Shown here: positions 35,279 through 43,080 of the stretch, in pieces | How positions within the stretch are numbered: the stretch's first letter is position 1 | How the letters are laid out: the number at the start of each line of letters is the position of its first letter | Origin: Mycobacterium sp. ELW1 | GTDB lineage: Bacteria; Actinomycetota; Actinomycetes; Mycobacteriales; Mycobacteriaceae | Assembly: GCF_008329905.1 (NCBI RefSeq) | Contig: NZ_CP032155.1 | Coordinates: 5,270,001 to 5,334,000 of the forward strand | Reading direction: 5' to 3' | DNA: 64,000 bases | Position numbers and translations under genes: made by a program | Notes under the pieces: model-generated | Databases searched by the model: none | What the model saw: the letters and a program-made list of their open reading frames with translations, nothing else | Told to the model about the DNA's origin: nothing

Positions 35279-36745
35279 TCAGACCGCTGTGGCAATGACT
35301 TTGAGCTCGAGGTATTCCTCGAAGCCGGCCAGACCCATCTCCCTGCCGACGCCGGACTGCTTGTAGCCGCCGAAGGGTACGTCCGCGGAATACCACACGC
35401 CGCCGTTGACGTTGACGGTGCCGACCCGCAGCCGATCCGCGACGCCTTGCGCACGCTCGGGATCACTGCTGAACACGCTGCCCGACAAGCCGTACGGAGA
35501 ATCGTTGGCGATGTTGATCGCATCGTCGTCGCCGTCGTGGGCGATCACCGTCAGCACCGGGCCGAAGATCTCTTCACGCGCCACCCGCGCGGAATTATCC
35601 AGGCCCGCAATGACGGTCGGTGAGATGAAGTAGCCGGTGTCGCGGTCGTCCGGCCGCCCGCCGCCGCACGCGAACCGGCCGCCTTCGGTGATCGCGAGGT
35701 CGAGGTAGGACTGCACCCGGTCACGCTGCCGCTCGGAAATGACCGGCCCGCAGATGGTTCCGGGATTGGTCGGGTCTCCCGCCTTGATACCGCCCATGGT
35801 GGCCGCGGCCGCCTCGACCGCCTCGTCGTAGCGGGCGCGCGGCACCACCAGACGAGTGGTGATCGCGCACCCCTGCCCGGCGTGCATCGACGCGGTGAAC
35901 GCCGCCATCGAGCAGGCACCGGCCAGGTCGGCGTCATCGAGCACCAGGAACGCGGACTTGCCGCCGAGTTCCAGGAAGACCTTCTTGATGGTCGCGGCGC
36001 CGGCGGCCATCACCGCGCGCCCGGTATTCGTCGAGCCGGTGAACGAGACCATGTCGATGCGCGGATCGCTGGACAGCATCGCGCCCACCGAGTGGTCGTT
36101 GGAGGTGACGATGTTGACCACACCCGGCGGGATATCGGTGTGCTCGGCGATCAGTTCACCGAGAACCGCTGCACACCACGGGGTGTCGGGGGCGGGCTTG
36201 AGCACGATGGTGTTGCCCGCCGCCAGGGCCGGGCCGAGCTTGGCGAGGTTGATCTGGTGCGGGAAGTTCCACGGGGTGATCGCACCGACCACGCCGACCG
36301 CCTCGCGGACGATGGTCCGCTGAGTCTTGATCCCCATCGGCGCCGCGATGCCGAGATCCTGGCGCCACGAATAGTTCTCGGCGGTGTCGGCGGAAAACGA
36401 CAGGTCGTCGACCGGTCCTTCCAGTTGGGCGGCCGCGGTCAGCGTCCGCGGGGCACCCACCTCCGCCATCGTCATCTCGCGCAGGTCCTCGACGTGTTCC
36501 TTCATCGCATCGCGCAGCTGGCGAATACCGCGTACCCGGAGTTCGGTGTTGGTGGACCAGTCCGTGGTGTCGAAGGCGCGGCGCGCGGCGTCGATGGCCC
36601 GGCTCATGTCCTCGGCGTTGCCGTCGGCCGCGGTGCCCAGGACCTCTTCGGTCGCCGGATTGATGGTCGGGTATCGGCCATTGCCGCCCGGCACCAGCTC
36701 CCCGTTGATGAAGAGATCGCTGTTCTTGTCGGCCGCAATCGCCAT
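35279..36745 (-). CDS. aldA: NAD-dependent aldehyde dehydrogenase
   Basis: This 488-aa ALDH has the cofactor region GAITPWNFPHQINL, FTGSTNTGRAVM, the catalytic Glu in LELGGKSAF, and a Cys in HAGQGCAITTRL as the nucleophile. The ending PFGGYKQSGVGREMG is typical. ATG 36745 was chosen, since the longer in-frame reading runs through the TetR gene on the other strand. A palindrome GGACACGTGTCC lies 23 bp upstream, similar to a site at the divergent TetR start. The order matches Rv0768. Confidence 0.93.
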   Translation of the reverse strand: MAIAADKNSDLFINGELVPGGNGRYPTINPATEEVLGTAADGNAEDMSRAIDAARRAFDTTDWSTNTELRVRGIRQLRDAMKEHVEDLREMTMAEVGAPRTLTAAAQLEGPVDDLSFSADTAENYSWRQDLGIAAPMGIKTQRTIVREAVGVVGAITPWNFPHQINLAKLGPALAAGNTIVLKPAPDTPWCAAVLGELIAEHTDIPPGVVNIVTSNDHSVGAMLSSDPRIDMVSFTGSTNTGRAVMAAGAATIKKVFLELGGKSAFLVLDDADLAGACSMAAFTASMHAGQGCAITTRLVVPRARYDEAVEAAAATMGGIKAGDPTNPGTICGPVISERQRDRVQSYLDLAITEGGRFACGGGRPDDRDTGYFISPTVIAGLDNSARVAREEIFGPVLTVIAHDGDDDAINIANDSPYGLSGSVFSSDPERAQGVADRLRVGTVNVNGGVWYSADVPFGGYKQSGVGREMGLAGFEEYLELKVIATAV

Positions 36746-36767
36746 CCCGATTCCCGTCTGCTTCGTT

Positions 36768-36779
36768 GGACACGTGTCC
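36768..36779. promoter_or_regulatory. Operator site 1 (GGACACGTGTCC), aldA side
   Basis: A perfect 12-base palindrome 23 bp upstream of aldA. It shares the GGACA...TGTCC arms with the site at 36913-36926, suggesting that the same regulator binds both. Confidence 0.65.
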
Positions 36780-36907
36780 GAGATTTCGTCTGTCGCACCA
36801 TAGCGGCAGACGCGGGCGCCATGCAAGGGTATGTCCTGAGGCCATGCAAAGAAGGCCATGAGCAGGTAATTCATTACCGCCTCTTGCCTTGCCAGACACA
36901 CTTCCGA

Positions 36908-36913
36908 TAACTT
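36908..36913 (+). promoter_or_regulatory. -10 element for the leaderless TetR-cyp123 transcript
   Basis: TAACTT (TANNNT) ends six bases before the GTG start of the TetR gene at 36920. Operator site 2 overlaps the last base of the hexamer and the start codon. Confidence 0.5.
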
Positions 36914-36926
36914 GGACATGTGTCCA
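36913..36926. promoter_or_regulatory. Operator site 2 (TGGACA-TG-TGTCCA), TetR-cyp123 side
   Basis: Six-base perfect arms with a two-base centre, lying over the -10 end and the GTG start. It implies negative autoregulation by the TetR protein encoded here. Confidence 0.7.
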
Positions 36927-37513
36927 GCGATGCCGCGATAGCCGTCAATCCCAACGGTGATGACGTTCCGCGCAATCGCCGCCAGGAAGAAACCTTCCGC
37001 AAGGTGCTTCGGGCCGGCATGGAGATGCTGCGGGAGTCGTCCTACGCCGACCTCACCGTCCGTGCGGTCGCCGCCCGCGCCAAGGTCGCGCCGGCCACCG
37101 CCTACACGTACTTCTCGTCGAAGAACCATCTGATCGCCGAGGTGTACCTCGACCGAGTTCTCGAGGTGCCCTACTTCACCGACGTCAACGAACCCCGTCT
37201 GCACCGCGTTCAGCAGTCGCTGCGCAGCCTCGCGCTGGTGATCGCCGACGAGCCGGAGTTCGCCGCGGCCTGCACCACCGCGGTACTGAGCAACGACGCC
37301 GGCGTGGTCCGGGTGCGCGACCGGATCGGCGCCGAGATCCACAAGCGCATCAAGTCCGCGTTGGGACCGGACGCCGATCCGAAGATCGTGTCCGCACTGG
37401 AGATGACGTACTTCGGCGCGCTCGTGCACGCCGGAAGCGGCACCCTGAGCTACCGCGAGGTCGCCGACCGAATGGAATACGTCGTGAGTCTTATCTTGGG
37501 AGAGAACCAATGA
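36920..37513 (+). CDS. TetR-family regulator, Rv0767c-like
   Basis: This 197-aa regulator has its helix-turn-helix at about residues 47-76 (TVRAVAARAKVAPATAYTYFSSKNHLIAEVYL). It starts with GTG directly at the predicted transcription start. The gene heads the cyp123-SDR-cyp51-ferredoxin operon and diverges from aldA. Matching palindromes on both sides of the intergenic space make it the likely regulator of both arms. The ligand is unknown, perhaps a sterol or fatty aldehyde intermediate. Confidence 0.92.
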   Translation: MSSDAAIAVNPNGDDVPRNRRQEETFRKVLRAGMEMLRESSYADLTVRAVAARAKVAPATAYTYFSSKNHLIAEVYLDRVLEVPYFTDVNEPRLHRVQQSLRSLALVIADEPEFAAACTTAVLSNDAGVVRVRDRIGAEIHKRIKSALGPDADPKIVSALEMTYFGALVHAGSGTLSYREVADRMEYVVSLILGENQ

Positions 37514-38724
37514 GCGTGCAGAGTCCGGACATTCTGCTCGACCCGTACAACTACGACTTCCACGAAGATCCCTACCCGTACTACAAGCGGCTGCGCGACG
37601 AGGCCCCGCTGTACTACAACGAGGAACTGAAGTTCTGGGCGCTGTCCCGCCACTCCGACGTCCTCCAGGGATTCCGCAACAGCACGACGCTGTCCAACAA
37701 GTTCGGTGTCTCGCTGGATCCGGCATCACGCGGCCCGCATGCCTCCAAAACCATGTCGTTCCTGGCGATGGACGATCCGGCCCACCTTCGGCTGCGGACC
37801 CTGGTCTCGAAAGGCTTCACCCCCAGGCGGATTCGTGAGCTAGAGCCGCGGGTGACCGAGATCGCCACCAAACATCTCGATGTCCTGATGGAGAAGGCGG
37901 CCGCCGGGGACACGGTGGACTACGTCGACGAGTTCGCGGGCAAGCTGCCGATGGACGTCATCTCCGAACTGATGGGCGTACCGGAAGCCGACCGCGTCCA
38001 GGTACGGGCCTGGGCCGACGGCGTGATGCACCGCGACGAAGGTGTCACCGACGTTCCCCCGGAGGCGGTCGAGGCATCGCTGAACCTGATCGTCTACTAC
38101 CAGGCGATGGTCGAGGAGCGGCGCACGAGTCCCACCGAGGACCTGACCTCAGCCCTGCTGGAGGCGGAGATCGACGGCGACCGCCTCACCGATGACGAGG
38201 TGCTGGGCTTCATGTTCCTGATGGTCATCGCCGGCAACGAGACCACCACCAAACTGCTTGCCAATGCCGCATTCTGGGGTCACAAGAACCCCGACCAGCT
38301 GGCCGAGGTCTACACCGACCTGTCCCGCGTACCGTTGTGGGTCGAGGAGACCCTGCGCTATGACACGTCCAGCCAGATCCTGGCCCGCACGGTCGCCGGC
38401 GACCTGACGCTGTACGACACCGTCATCCCCGACGGCGACGTCGTCCTGCTGCTGCCGGGATCGGCCCACCGTGACGAGCGCGCCTTCGACAATCCCGACG
38501 ACTACCTGATCGGCCGCGACATCGGCGCCAAGCTGCAGAGTTTCGGCAGCGGCGCACACTTCTGCCTCGGTGCGCACCTGGCCCGGATGGAGGCGCGGGT
38601 TGCGTTGGAGGAGTTGTTCAAACGTATCCGCGGCTATGAGGTCGACGAAGCGAATTCGGTGCGCGTCCACTCCAGCAATGTCCGCGGTTTCGCCCATCTG
38701 CCCATCACAGTGCAGCCCCGCTAA
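37510..38724 (+). CDS. cyp123: Cytochrome P450, CYP123
   Basis: This 404-aa P450 has the I-helix VIAGNETTTKL, EETLRYDTSSQ and the heme loop FGSGAHFCLGAHLARM. The ATG overlaps the TetR stop (ATGA). The gene sits immediately before the SDR-cyp51-ferredoxin set, as cyp123 (Rv0766c) does, and this supports the name. The substrate is not established. The ferredoxin at 40936 is the likely electron donor in the same transcript. Confidence 0.9.
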   Translation: MSVQSPDILLDPYNYDFHEDPYPYYKRLRDEAPLYYNEELKFWALSRHSDVLQGFRNSTTLSNKFGVSLDPASRGPHASKTMSFLAMDDPAHLRLRTLVSKGFTPRRIRELEPRVTEIATKHLDVLMEKAAAGDTVDYVDEFAGKLPMDVISELMGVPEADRVQVRAWADGVMHRDEGVTDVPPEAVEASLNLIVYYQAMVEERRTSPTEDLTSALLEAEIDGDRLTDDEVLGFMFLMVIAGNETTTKLLANAAFWGHKNPDQLAEVYTDLSRVPLWVEETLRYDTSSQILARTVAGDLTLYDTVIPDGDVVLLLPGSAHRDERAFDNPDDYLIGRDIGAKLQSFGSGAHFCLGAHLARMEARVALEELFKRIRGYEVDEANSVRVHSSNVRGFAHLPITVQPR

Positions 38725-38746
38725 AGGACGCCCGAAAGGTTCCCGA

Positions 38747-39571
38747 ATGCCCCGTTTCGACCCCCTTCCCGACCGCAGGCCCTCGCTGGTCGCCGGTGCC
38801 TCGTCCGGTATCGGTGAAGCCACCGCGATCAAGCTGGCCGCCAACGGTTTTCCCGTCGCTCTGGGTGCCCGTCGGGTGGACAAGTTGCAGGAGATCGTGG
38901 ACAAGATCCGTGCCGACGGTGGCGAGGCCATCGCAGTGCACTTGGACGTCACCGACCCCGATTCGGTAAAGGCCGCCGTGGAGCAGACCACCGCCGAACT
39001 CGGCGAGATCGAGGTACTGGTGGCCGGTGCGGGTGACACCTACTTCGGCAAGCTCGACTCGATCAGCATCGACGAGTTCGAGTCCCAGATCCAGATCCAT
39101 CTGGTCGGCGCCTACCGGGTCGCCTCCGCAGTCCTGCCGGGCATGCTCGAACGGCAGCGGGGCGACCTGATCTTCGTGGGATCTGATGTGTCGCTGCGGC
39201 CACGGCCCCACATGGGCGCCTACGGTGCGGCCAAGGCCGCCCTGGTATCGATGGTGACCAACTACCAGATGGAACTGGAAGGCACCGGGGTGCGCGCCTC
39301 GATCGTCCATCCCGGCCCGACCAAGACCTCGATGGGCTGGAGCCTGCCGGCCGAACTCATCGGCCCTGCACTGGAGGACTGGGCCAAGTGGGGACAGGCC
39401 CGACACGACTACTTCATGCGCGCCGCCGACCTCGCCCGCGCCATCACGTTCGTCGCGGAGACCCCCCGCGGCAGCTTCATCGCCAATATGGAGCTCCAGC
39501 CCGAAGCGCCGTTGGCCGACAACAAAGACCGCCAGAAGCTCGCCCTCGGTGAAGAAGGGATGCCATCGTGA
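38747..39571 (+). CDS. SDR-family oxidoreductase, Rv0765c-like
   Basis: This 274-aa SDR has the cofactor loop AGASSGIGEAT, the catalytic Ser region FVGSDVSLR and Tyr-Lys in YGAAKAAL. The usual NNAG is replaced by GAG in VLVAGAGDTY. It is encoded between two P450s and overlaps the cyp51 start by 4 bp, suggesting a ketoreductase or dehydrogenase acting on the hydroxylated product. ATG 38747 was preferred because the upstream frame is antisense-like sequence within cyp123. Confidence 0.88.
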   Translation: MPRFDPLPDRRPSLVAGASSGIGEATAIKLAANGFPVALGARRVDKLQEIVDKIRADGGEAIAVHLDVTDPDSVKAAVEQTTAELGEIEVLVAGAGDTYFGKLDSISIDEFESQIQIHLVGAYRVASAVLPGMLERQRGDLIFVGSDVSLRPRPHMGAYGAAKAALVSMVTNYQMELEGTGVRASIVHPGPTKTSMGWSLPAELIGPALEDWAKWGQARHDYFMRAADLARAITFVAETPRGSFIANMELQPEAPLADNKDRQKLALGEEGMPS

Positions 39572-40926
39572 CCATAACTAAAGAGGTACAACGTGTTTCG
39601 GGTGGCGAGGAAGAGCACGGCCACCTCGAGGAGTTCCGTACCGACCCGATCGGGCTGATGCAGCGCATCCGCGAGGAGTGTGGTGACCTCGGCTGGTTCC
39701 AGCTCGCCGACAAGCAGGTCATCCTGCTGACCGGCTCCGAGGCCAACGAGTTCTTCTTCCGCTCCCCCGACGCCGACCTCAACCAAGCCGAGGCCTACCC
39801 GTTCATGACGCCGATCTTCGGCGAGGGCGTGGTGTTCGACGCGGACCCGGAGCGTCGGGCCGAGATGCTGCACAACACCGCGCTGCGCGGTGAGCAGATG
39901 AAGGGCCACGCGGCGACCATCGAGAACGAAGTGCGCCGGATGATCGAAAACTGGGGCGACGAAGGCGAAATCGATCTGCTGGAGTTCTTCGCCGAGCTCA
40001 CCATCTACACCTCGACCGCATGCCTGATCGGACTGAAGTTCCGCAACCAGCTCGACTCGCGATTCGCGAACTACTACCACCTGCTCGAGCGCGGCACCGA
40101 CCCGCTCTGCTACGTCGACCCCTACCTTCCGATCGAGAGCTTCCGGATCCGCGACGAAGCCAGGGCCAGCCTGGTGGAGCTGGTGCAGGAGGTCATGACC
40201 GGCCGAATCGCCAACCCGCCCACCGACAAGAGCGATCGCGACCTGCTCGACGTCCTGGTGTCCATCAAGGACGACGAGGGCAATCCGCGCTTCTCGGCCA
40301 ACGAGGTCACCGGCATGTTCATCTCACTGATGTTCGCCGGGCACCACACCAGCTCAGGCACCTCGTCGTGGACGCTGATCGAGCTGCTGCGCAACCCCGA
40401 CTACTACGCCAAAGTGCAGCAGGAGCTCGACGACCTCTACGCCGACGGCCAGGAGGTGAGTTTCCATGCGCTGCGCCAGATCCCGAACATCGACAACGCG
40501 CTGAAGGAGACGCTGCGACTGCACCCGCCGCTGATCATCCTGATGCGGGTGGCCCAGGACGAGTTCGAGGTGCAGGGTTATCCGATCCACAAGGGACAGA
40601 TGGTGGCCGCCTCACCGGCGATCTCCAACCGCATTCCCGAGGACTTCCCCAACCCGGATGCCTTCGACCCGGATCGCTACGAGAAGCCCCGGCAGGAAGA
40701 CATCGTCAACCGCTGGACCTGGATCCCCTTCGGCGCCGGGCGACACCGGTGCGTCGGTGCCGCGTTCGCCCAGATGCAGATCAAGGCGATCTTCTCGGTT
40801 CTGTTGCGGGAGTACGAGTTCGAGATGGCACAGCCACCGGAGAGCTATCAGAACGACCACTCCAAGATGGTGGTGCAGTTGGCCCGGCCTGCAAAGGTCC
40901 GCTACCGCAAGCGAGTGAAGGCGTGA
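39568..40926 (+). CDS. cyp51: Sterol 14-alpha-demethylase, CYP51
   Basis: This 452-aa P450 removes the 14-alpha-methyl group from lanosterol-type sterols. The diagnostic I-helix MFAGHHTSSGT carries the CYP51-specific His-Thr pair, ETLRLHPPLI is the ExxR helix, and FGAGRHRCVGAAFAQMQ is the heme loop. The B-C region has the expected AEAYPFMTPIFGEGVVFD. The GTG start overlaps the SDR stop. Mycobacteria do not make sterols in bulk, so the physiological substrate remains open. Confidence 0.95.
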   Translation: MTITKEVQRVSGGEEEHGHLEEFRTDPIGLMQRIREECGDLGWFQLADKQVILLTGSEANEFFFRSPDADLNQAEAYPFMTPIFGEGVVFDADPERRAEMLHNTALRGEQMKGHAATIENEVRRMIENWGDEGEIDLLEFFAELTIYTSTACLIGLKFRNQLDSRFANYYHLLERGTDPLCYVDPYLPIESFRIRDEARASLVELVQEVMTGRIANPPTDKSDRDLLDVLVSIKDDEGNPRFSANEVTGMFISLMFAGHHTSSGTSSWTLIELLRNPDYYAKVQQELDDLYADGQEVSFHALRQIPNIDNALKETLRLHPPLIILMRVAQDEFEVQGYPIHKGQMVAASPAISNRIPEDFPNPDAFDPDRYEKPRQEDIVNRWTWIPFGAGRHRCVGAAFAQMQIKAIFSVLLREYEFEMAQPPESYQNDHSKMVVQLARPAKVRYRKRVKA

Positions 40927-41139
<213 letters not shown>

Positions 41140-41148
41140 GGAATGACA

Positions 41149-41688
41149 ATGGCGTCACGTGAACAACTCGACGACTGGGTCCAGCGCTGGCTGCAGGCCA
41201 ACAAAGACTCCGAGGCGGCCGGCGACTGGAAGAACCTCGCGGAGTTCTACACCGACGACGCCACCTACGGCTGGAACATCGGGCCCAAGGAAGACGTGAT
41301 GTGCGTCGGCAAAGACGAGATCCGCGACGTCGCACTCGGCATGGAGATGGAAGGCCTGGAGAACTGGGTCTACGAGTACCAGAAGGTCCTTGTCGACGAG
41401 AAGCAGAACGAGATCGTCGGGTTCTGGAAGCAGATCGCCAACAAGTCCGACGGCACCCGCGACGAGATCTACGGCATCGGCGGCAGCTGGTTCCGGCTCA
41501 ACGACGATCTGCTGATCGAGTGGCAGCGCGATTTCTTCGACTTCGGCCACGTGCAGAAGGCCTTCGTGAAGCTGATCTCGTCGGGCGATCTGACCCCCAC
41601 CATGCAGAAGCGCATCGAGCGCAGCGTCGCCGGTGAGAAGCTGCCCGGTTACTACCCCCTCGGTGAGGCTCCGGTACCGATCTGGTGA
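41149..41688 (+). CDS. NTF2-like protein, Rv0762c-like
   Basis: This 179-aa acidic protein has NTF2/SnoaL-type features (FYTDDATYGWNIGP near residue 35, and VLVDEKQNEIVGFWKQIANKSDG). ATG 41149 has AAGGA six bases upstream. An earlier ATG at 41143 overlaps the ribosome site and is less likely. It is the last gene of the cyp123-cyp51 operon and is always found there in mycobacteria. The function is unknown, with an isomerase or substrate-binding role possible. Confidence 0.8.
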   Translation: MASREQLDDWVQRWLQANKDSEAAGDWKNLAEFYTDDATYGWNIGPKEDVMCVGKDEIRDVALGMEMEGLENWVYEYQKVLVDEKQNEIVGFWKQIANKSDGTRDEIYGIGGSWFRLNDDLLIEWQRDFFDFGHVQKAFVKLISSGDLTPTMQKRIERSVAGEKLPGYYPLGEAPVPIW

Positions 41689-41764
41689 ATACTCGACAGG
41701 CGTCAAGTAATCGGCCCCCGGCAGTGACTTGGAAAGTGACGGAGGTCATAATGGTCAGCAGGAC

Positions 41765-41778
41765 AGGAACACGTTCTA
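41765..41778. promoter_or_regulatory. KstR-like operator upstream of adhB
   Basis: AGGAACACGTTCTA matches the KstR pattern TNNAACNNGTTNNA except for the first base. It is followed by a TAGATT -10-like element at 41788-41793, so it would cover the -35 region. KstR controls cholesterol catabolism in mycobacteria. Control of this gene by KstR is inference. Confidence 0.5.
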
Positions 41779-41859
41779 ATTCTTGCCTAGATTGACCATC
41801 CGGCACGGCCGGCCGCCCTGGAAAACCCCGGGGTCGGGTTTTGCGAGTGGAGGTTCGCT

Positions 41860-42993
41860 GTGAAGACAAAAGGTGCTCTCATCTGGGAGTTCAACCAACC
41901 GTGGTCGATCGAGGAAATCGAGATCGGCGATCCGGTTAAAGATGAAGTCAAAATCCAGATGGAAGCTTCGGGCATGTGCCACAGCGACCACCATCTGGTC
42001 ACCGGCGACATCCCGATGGCCGGTTTCCCGGTTCTCGGCGGTCACGAGGGCGCCGGCATCGTCACCGAGGTAGGCCCGGGCGTCGAGCACCTGGCCCCCG
42101 GCGATCACGTGGTGCTCTCGTTCATCCCGTCGTGTGGTGAGTGTCCGGCCTGCCAGGAAGGGCTGCGCAACCTGTGCGACCTGGGCGCTGGCTTGCTGGC
42201 CGGCACCGCCGTGTCCGACGGCACCCACCGCATCCACGCCGTGAAGAACGGCCAGCCCGTCATCCCGATGACGCTGCTGGGCACCTTCAGCCCGTACATG
42301 GTGGTGCACAAGAGCTCGGTGGTGAAGATCGACCCGACCATCCCGTTCGAGGTGGCCTGCCTGGTCGGCTGCGGCGTGACCACCGGCTACGGCTCGGCCG
42401 TCCGCAGCGGTGACATCCGCCCCGGTGACGACGTGGTGATCGTCGGCGTCGGCGGCGTCGGCACCGGTGCCCTGCAGGGCGCGCTGAACGCCGGTGCGCG
42501 CAACATCTTCGCTGTCGACCCGGTCGAGTTCAAGCGGGACAACGCACTGAAGTTCGGTGCCACCCACGCCTACCCCGACATCTTCAGCGCGATGGCCGGC
42601 GTTGCCGAGGTCACCCAGGGACGGATGGCGCACAAGACCATCGTCACCGTGGGCGAGCTCAAGGGCGAGGACATCGACCACTACATGAACATCACCGCCA
42701 AGGGCGGCACCGTGGTGGCCACCGCCGTTGCGAACATGGCCGACAGCAATGTCACGCTGAACCTGGCGATGCTGACCCTGATGCAGAAGCGCTTGCAGGG
42801 CACCATCTTCGGTGGCGGCAACCCGCACTACGACATCCCGCAGCTGCTGTCGATGTACAAGGCGGGCCGGCTGAACCTCGACGACATGGTGACCAGGCAG
42901 TACCGCCTCGAGCAGGTCAACGAGGGCTACGCGGACATGCTGGAGGGTCGCAACATCCGCGGCGTCATCCGCTACACCGACGAGGACCGCTGA
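41860..42993 (+). CDS. adhB: NDMA-type zinc alcohol dehydrogenase
   Basis: This 377-aa class III-like alcohol dehydrogenase is of the NDMA-dependent, tightly NAD-bound type typical of mycobacteria, which use mycofactocin as the electron acceptor. Catalytic-zinc ligands are in GMCHSDHH and GHEGAGIV. The structural zinc is held by CGECPACQEGLRNLC. The Rossmann loop is GVGGVGTGALQGA. It matches Rv0761c. GTG 41860 is preceded by GGAGG. A strong hairpin follows the gene. Confidence 0.93.
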   Translation: MKTKGALIWEFNQPWSIEEIEIGDPVKDEVKIQMEASGMCHSDHHLVTGDIPMAGFPVLGGHEGAGIVTEVGPGVEHLAPGDHVVLSFIPSCGECPACQEGLRNLCDLGAGLLAGTAVSDGTHRIHAVKNGQPVIPMTLLGTFSPYMVVHKSSVVKIDPTIPFEVACLVGCGVTTGYGSAVRSGDIRPGDDVVIVGVGGVGTGALQGALNAGARNIFAVDPVEFKRDNALKFGATHAYPDIFSAMAGVAEVTQGRMAHKTIVTVGELKGEDIDHYMNITAKGGTVVATAVANMADSNVTLNLAMLTLMQKRLQGTIFGGGNPHYDIPQLLSMYKAGRLNLDDMVTRQYRLEQVNEGYADMLEGRNIRGVIRYTDEDR

Positions 42994-43016
42994 CCTGCGC
43001 GTGTCCCTGATGGACC

Positions 43017-43063
43017 TTCCGGGCCGTGCCCGCCTTGCCGAAAGGCGCGGGCACGGCCCGGAA
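43017..43063 (+). terminator. Strong hairpin after adhB
   Basis: Two perfectly complementary 17-base arms (43017-43033 and 43047-43063) enclose an inner GCC-GAAA-GGC stem-loop. There is no U-tract, as is common for mycobacterial intrinsic terminators. It separates adhB from the next gene, which starts 18 bp later. Confidence 0.75.
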
Positions 43064-43080
43064 TTCATGGCGCAGCGCCC

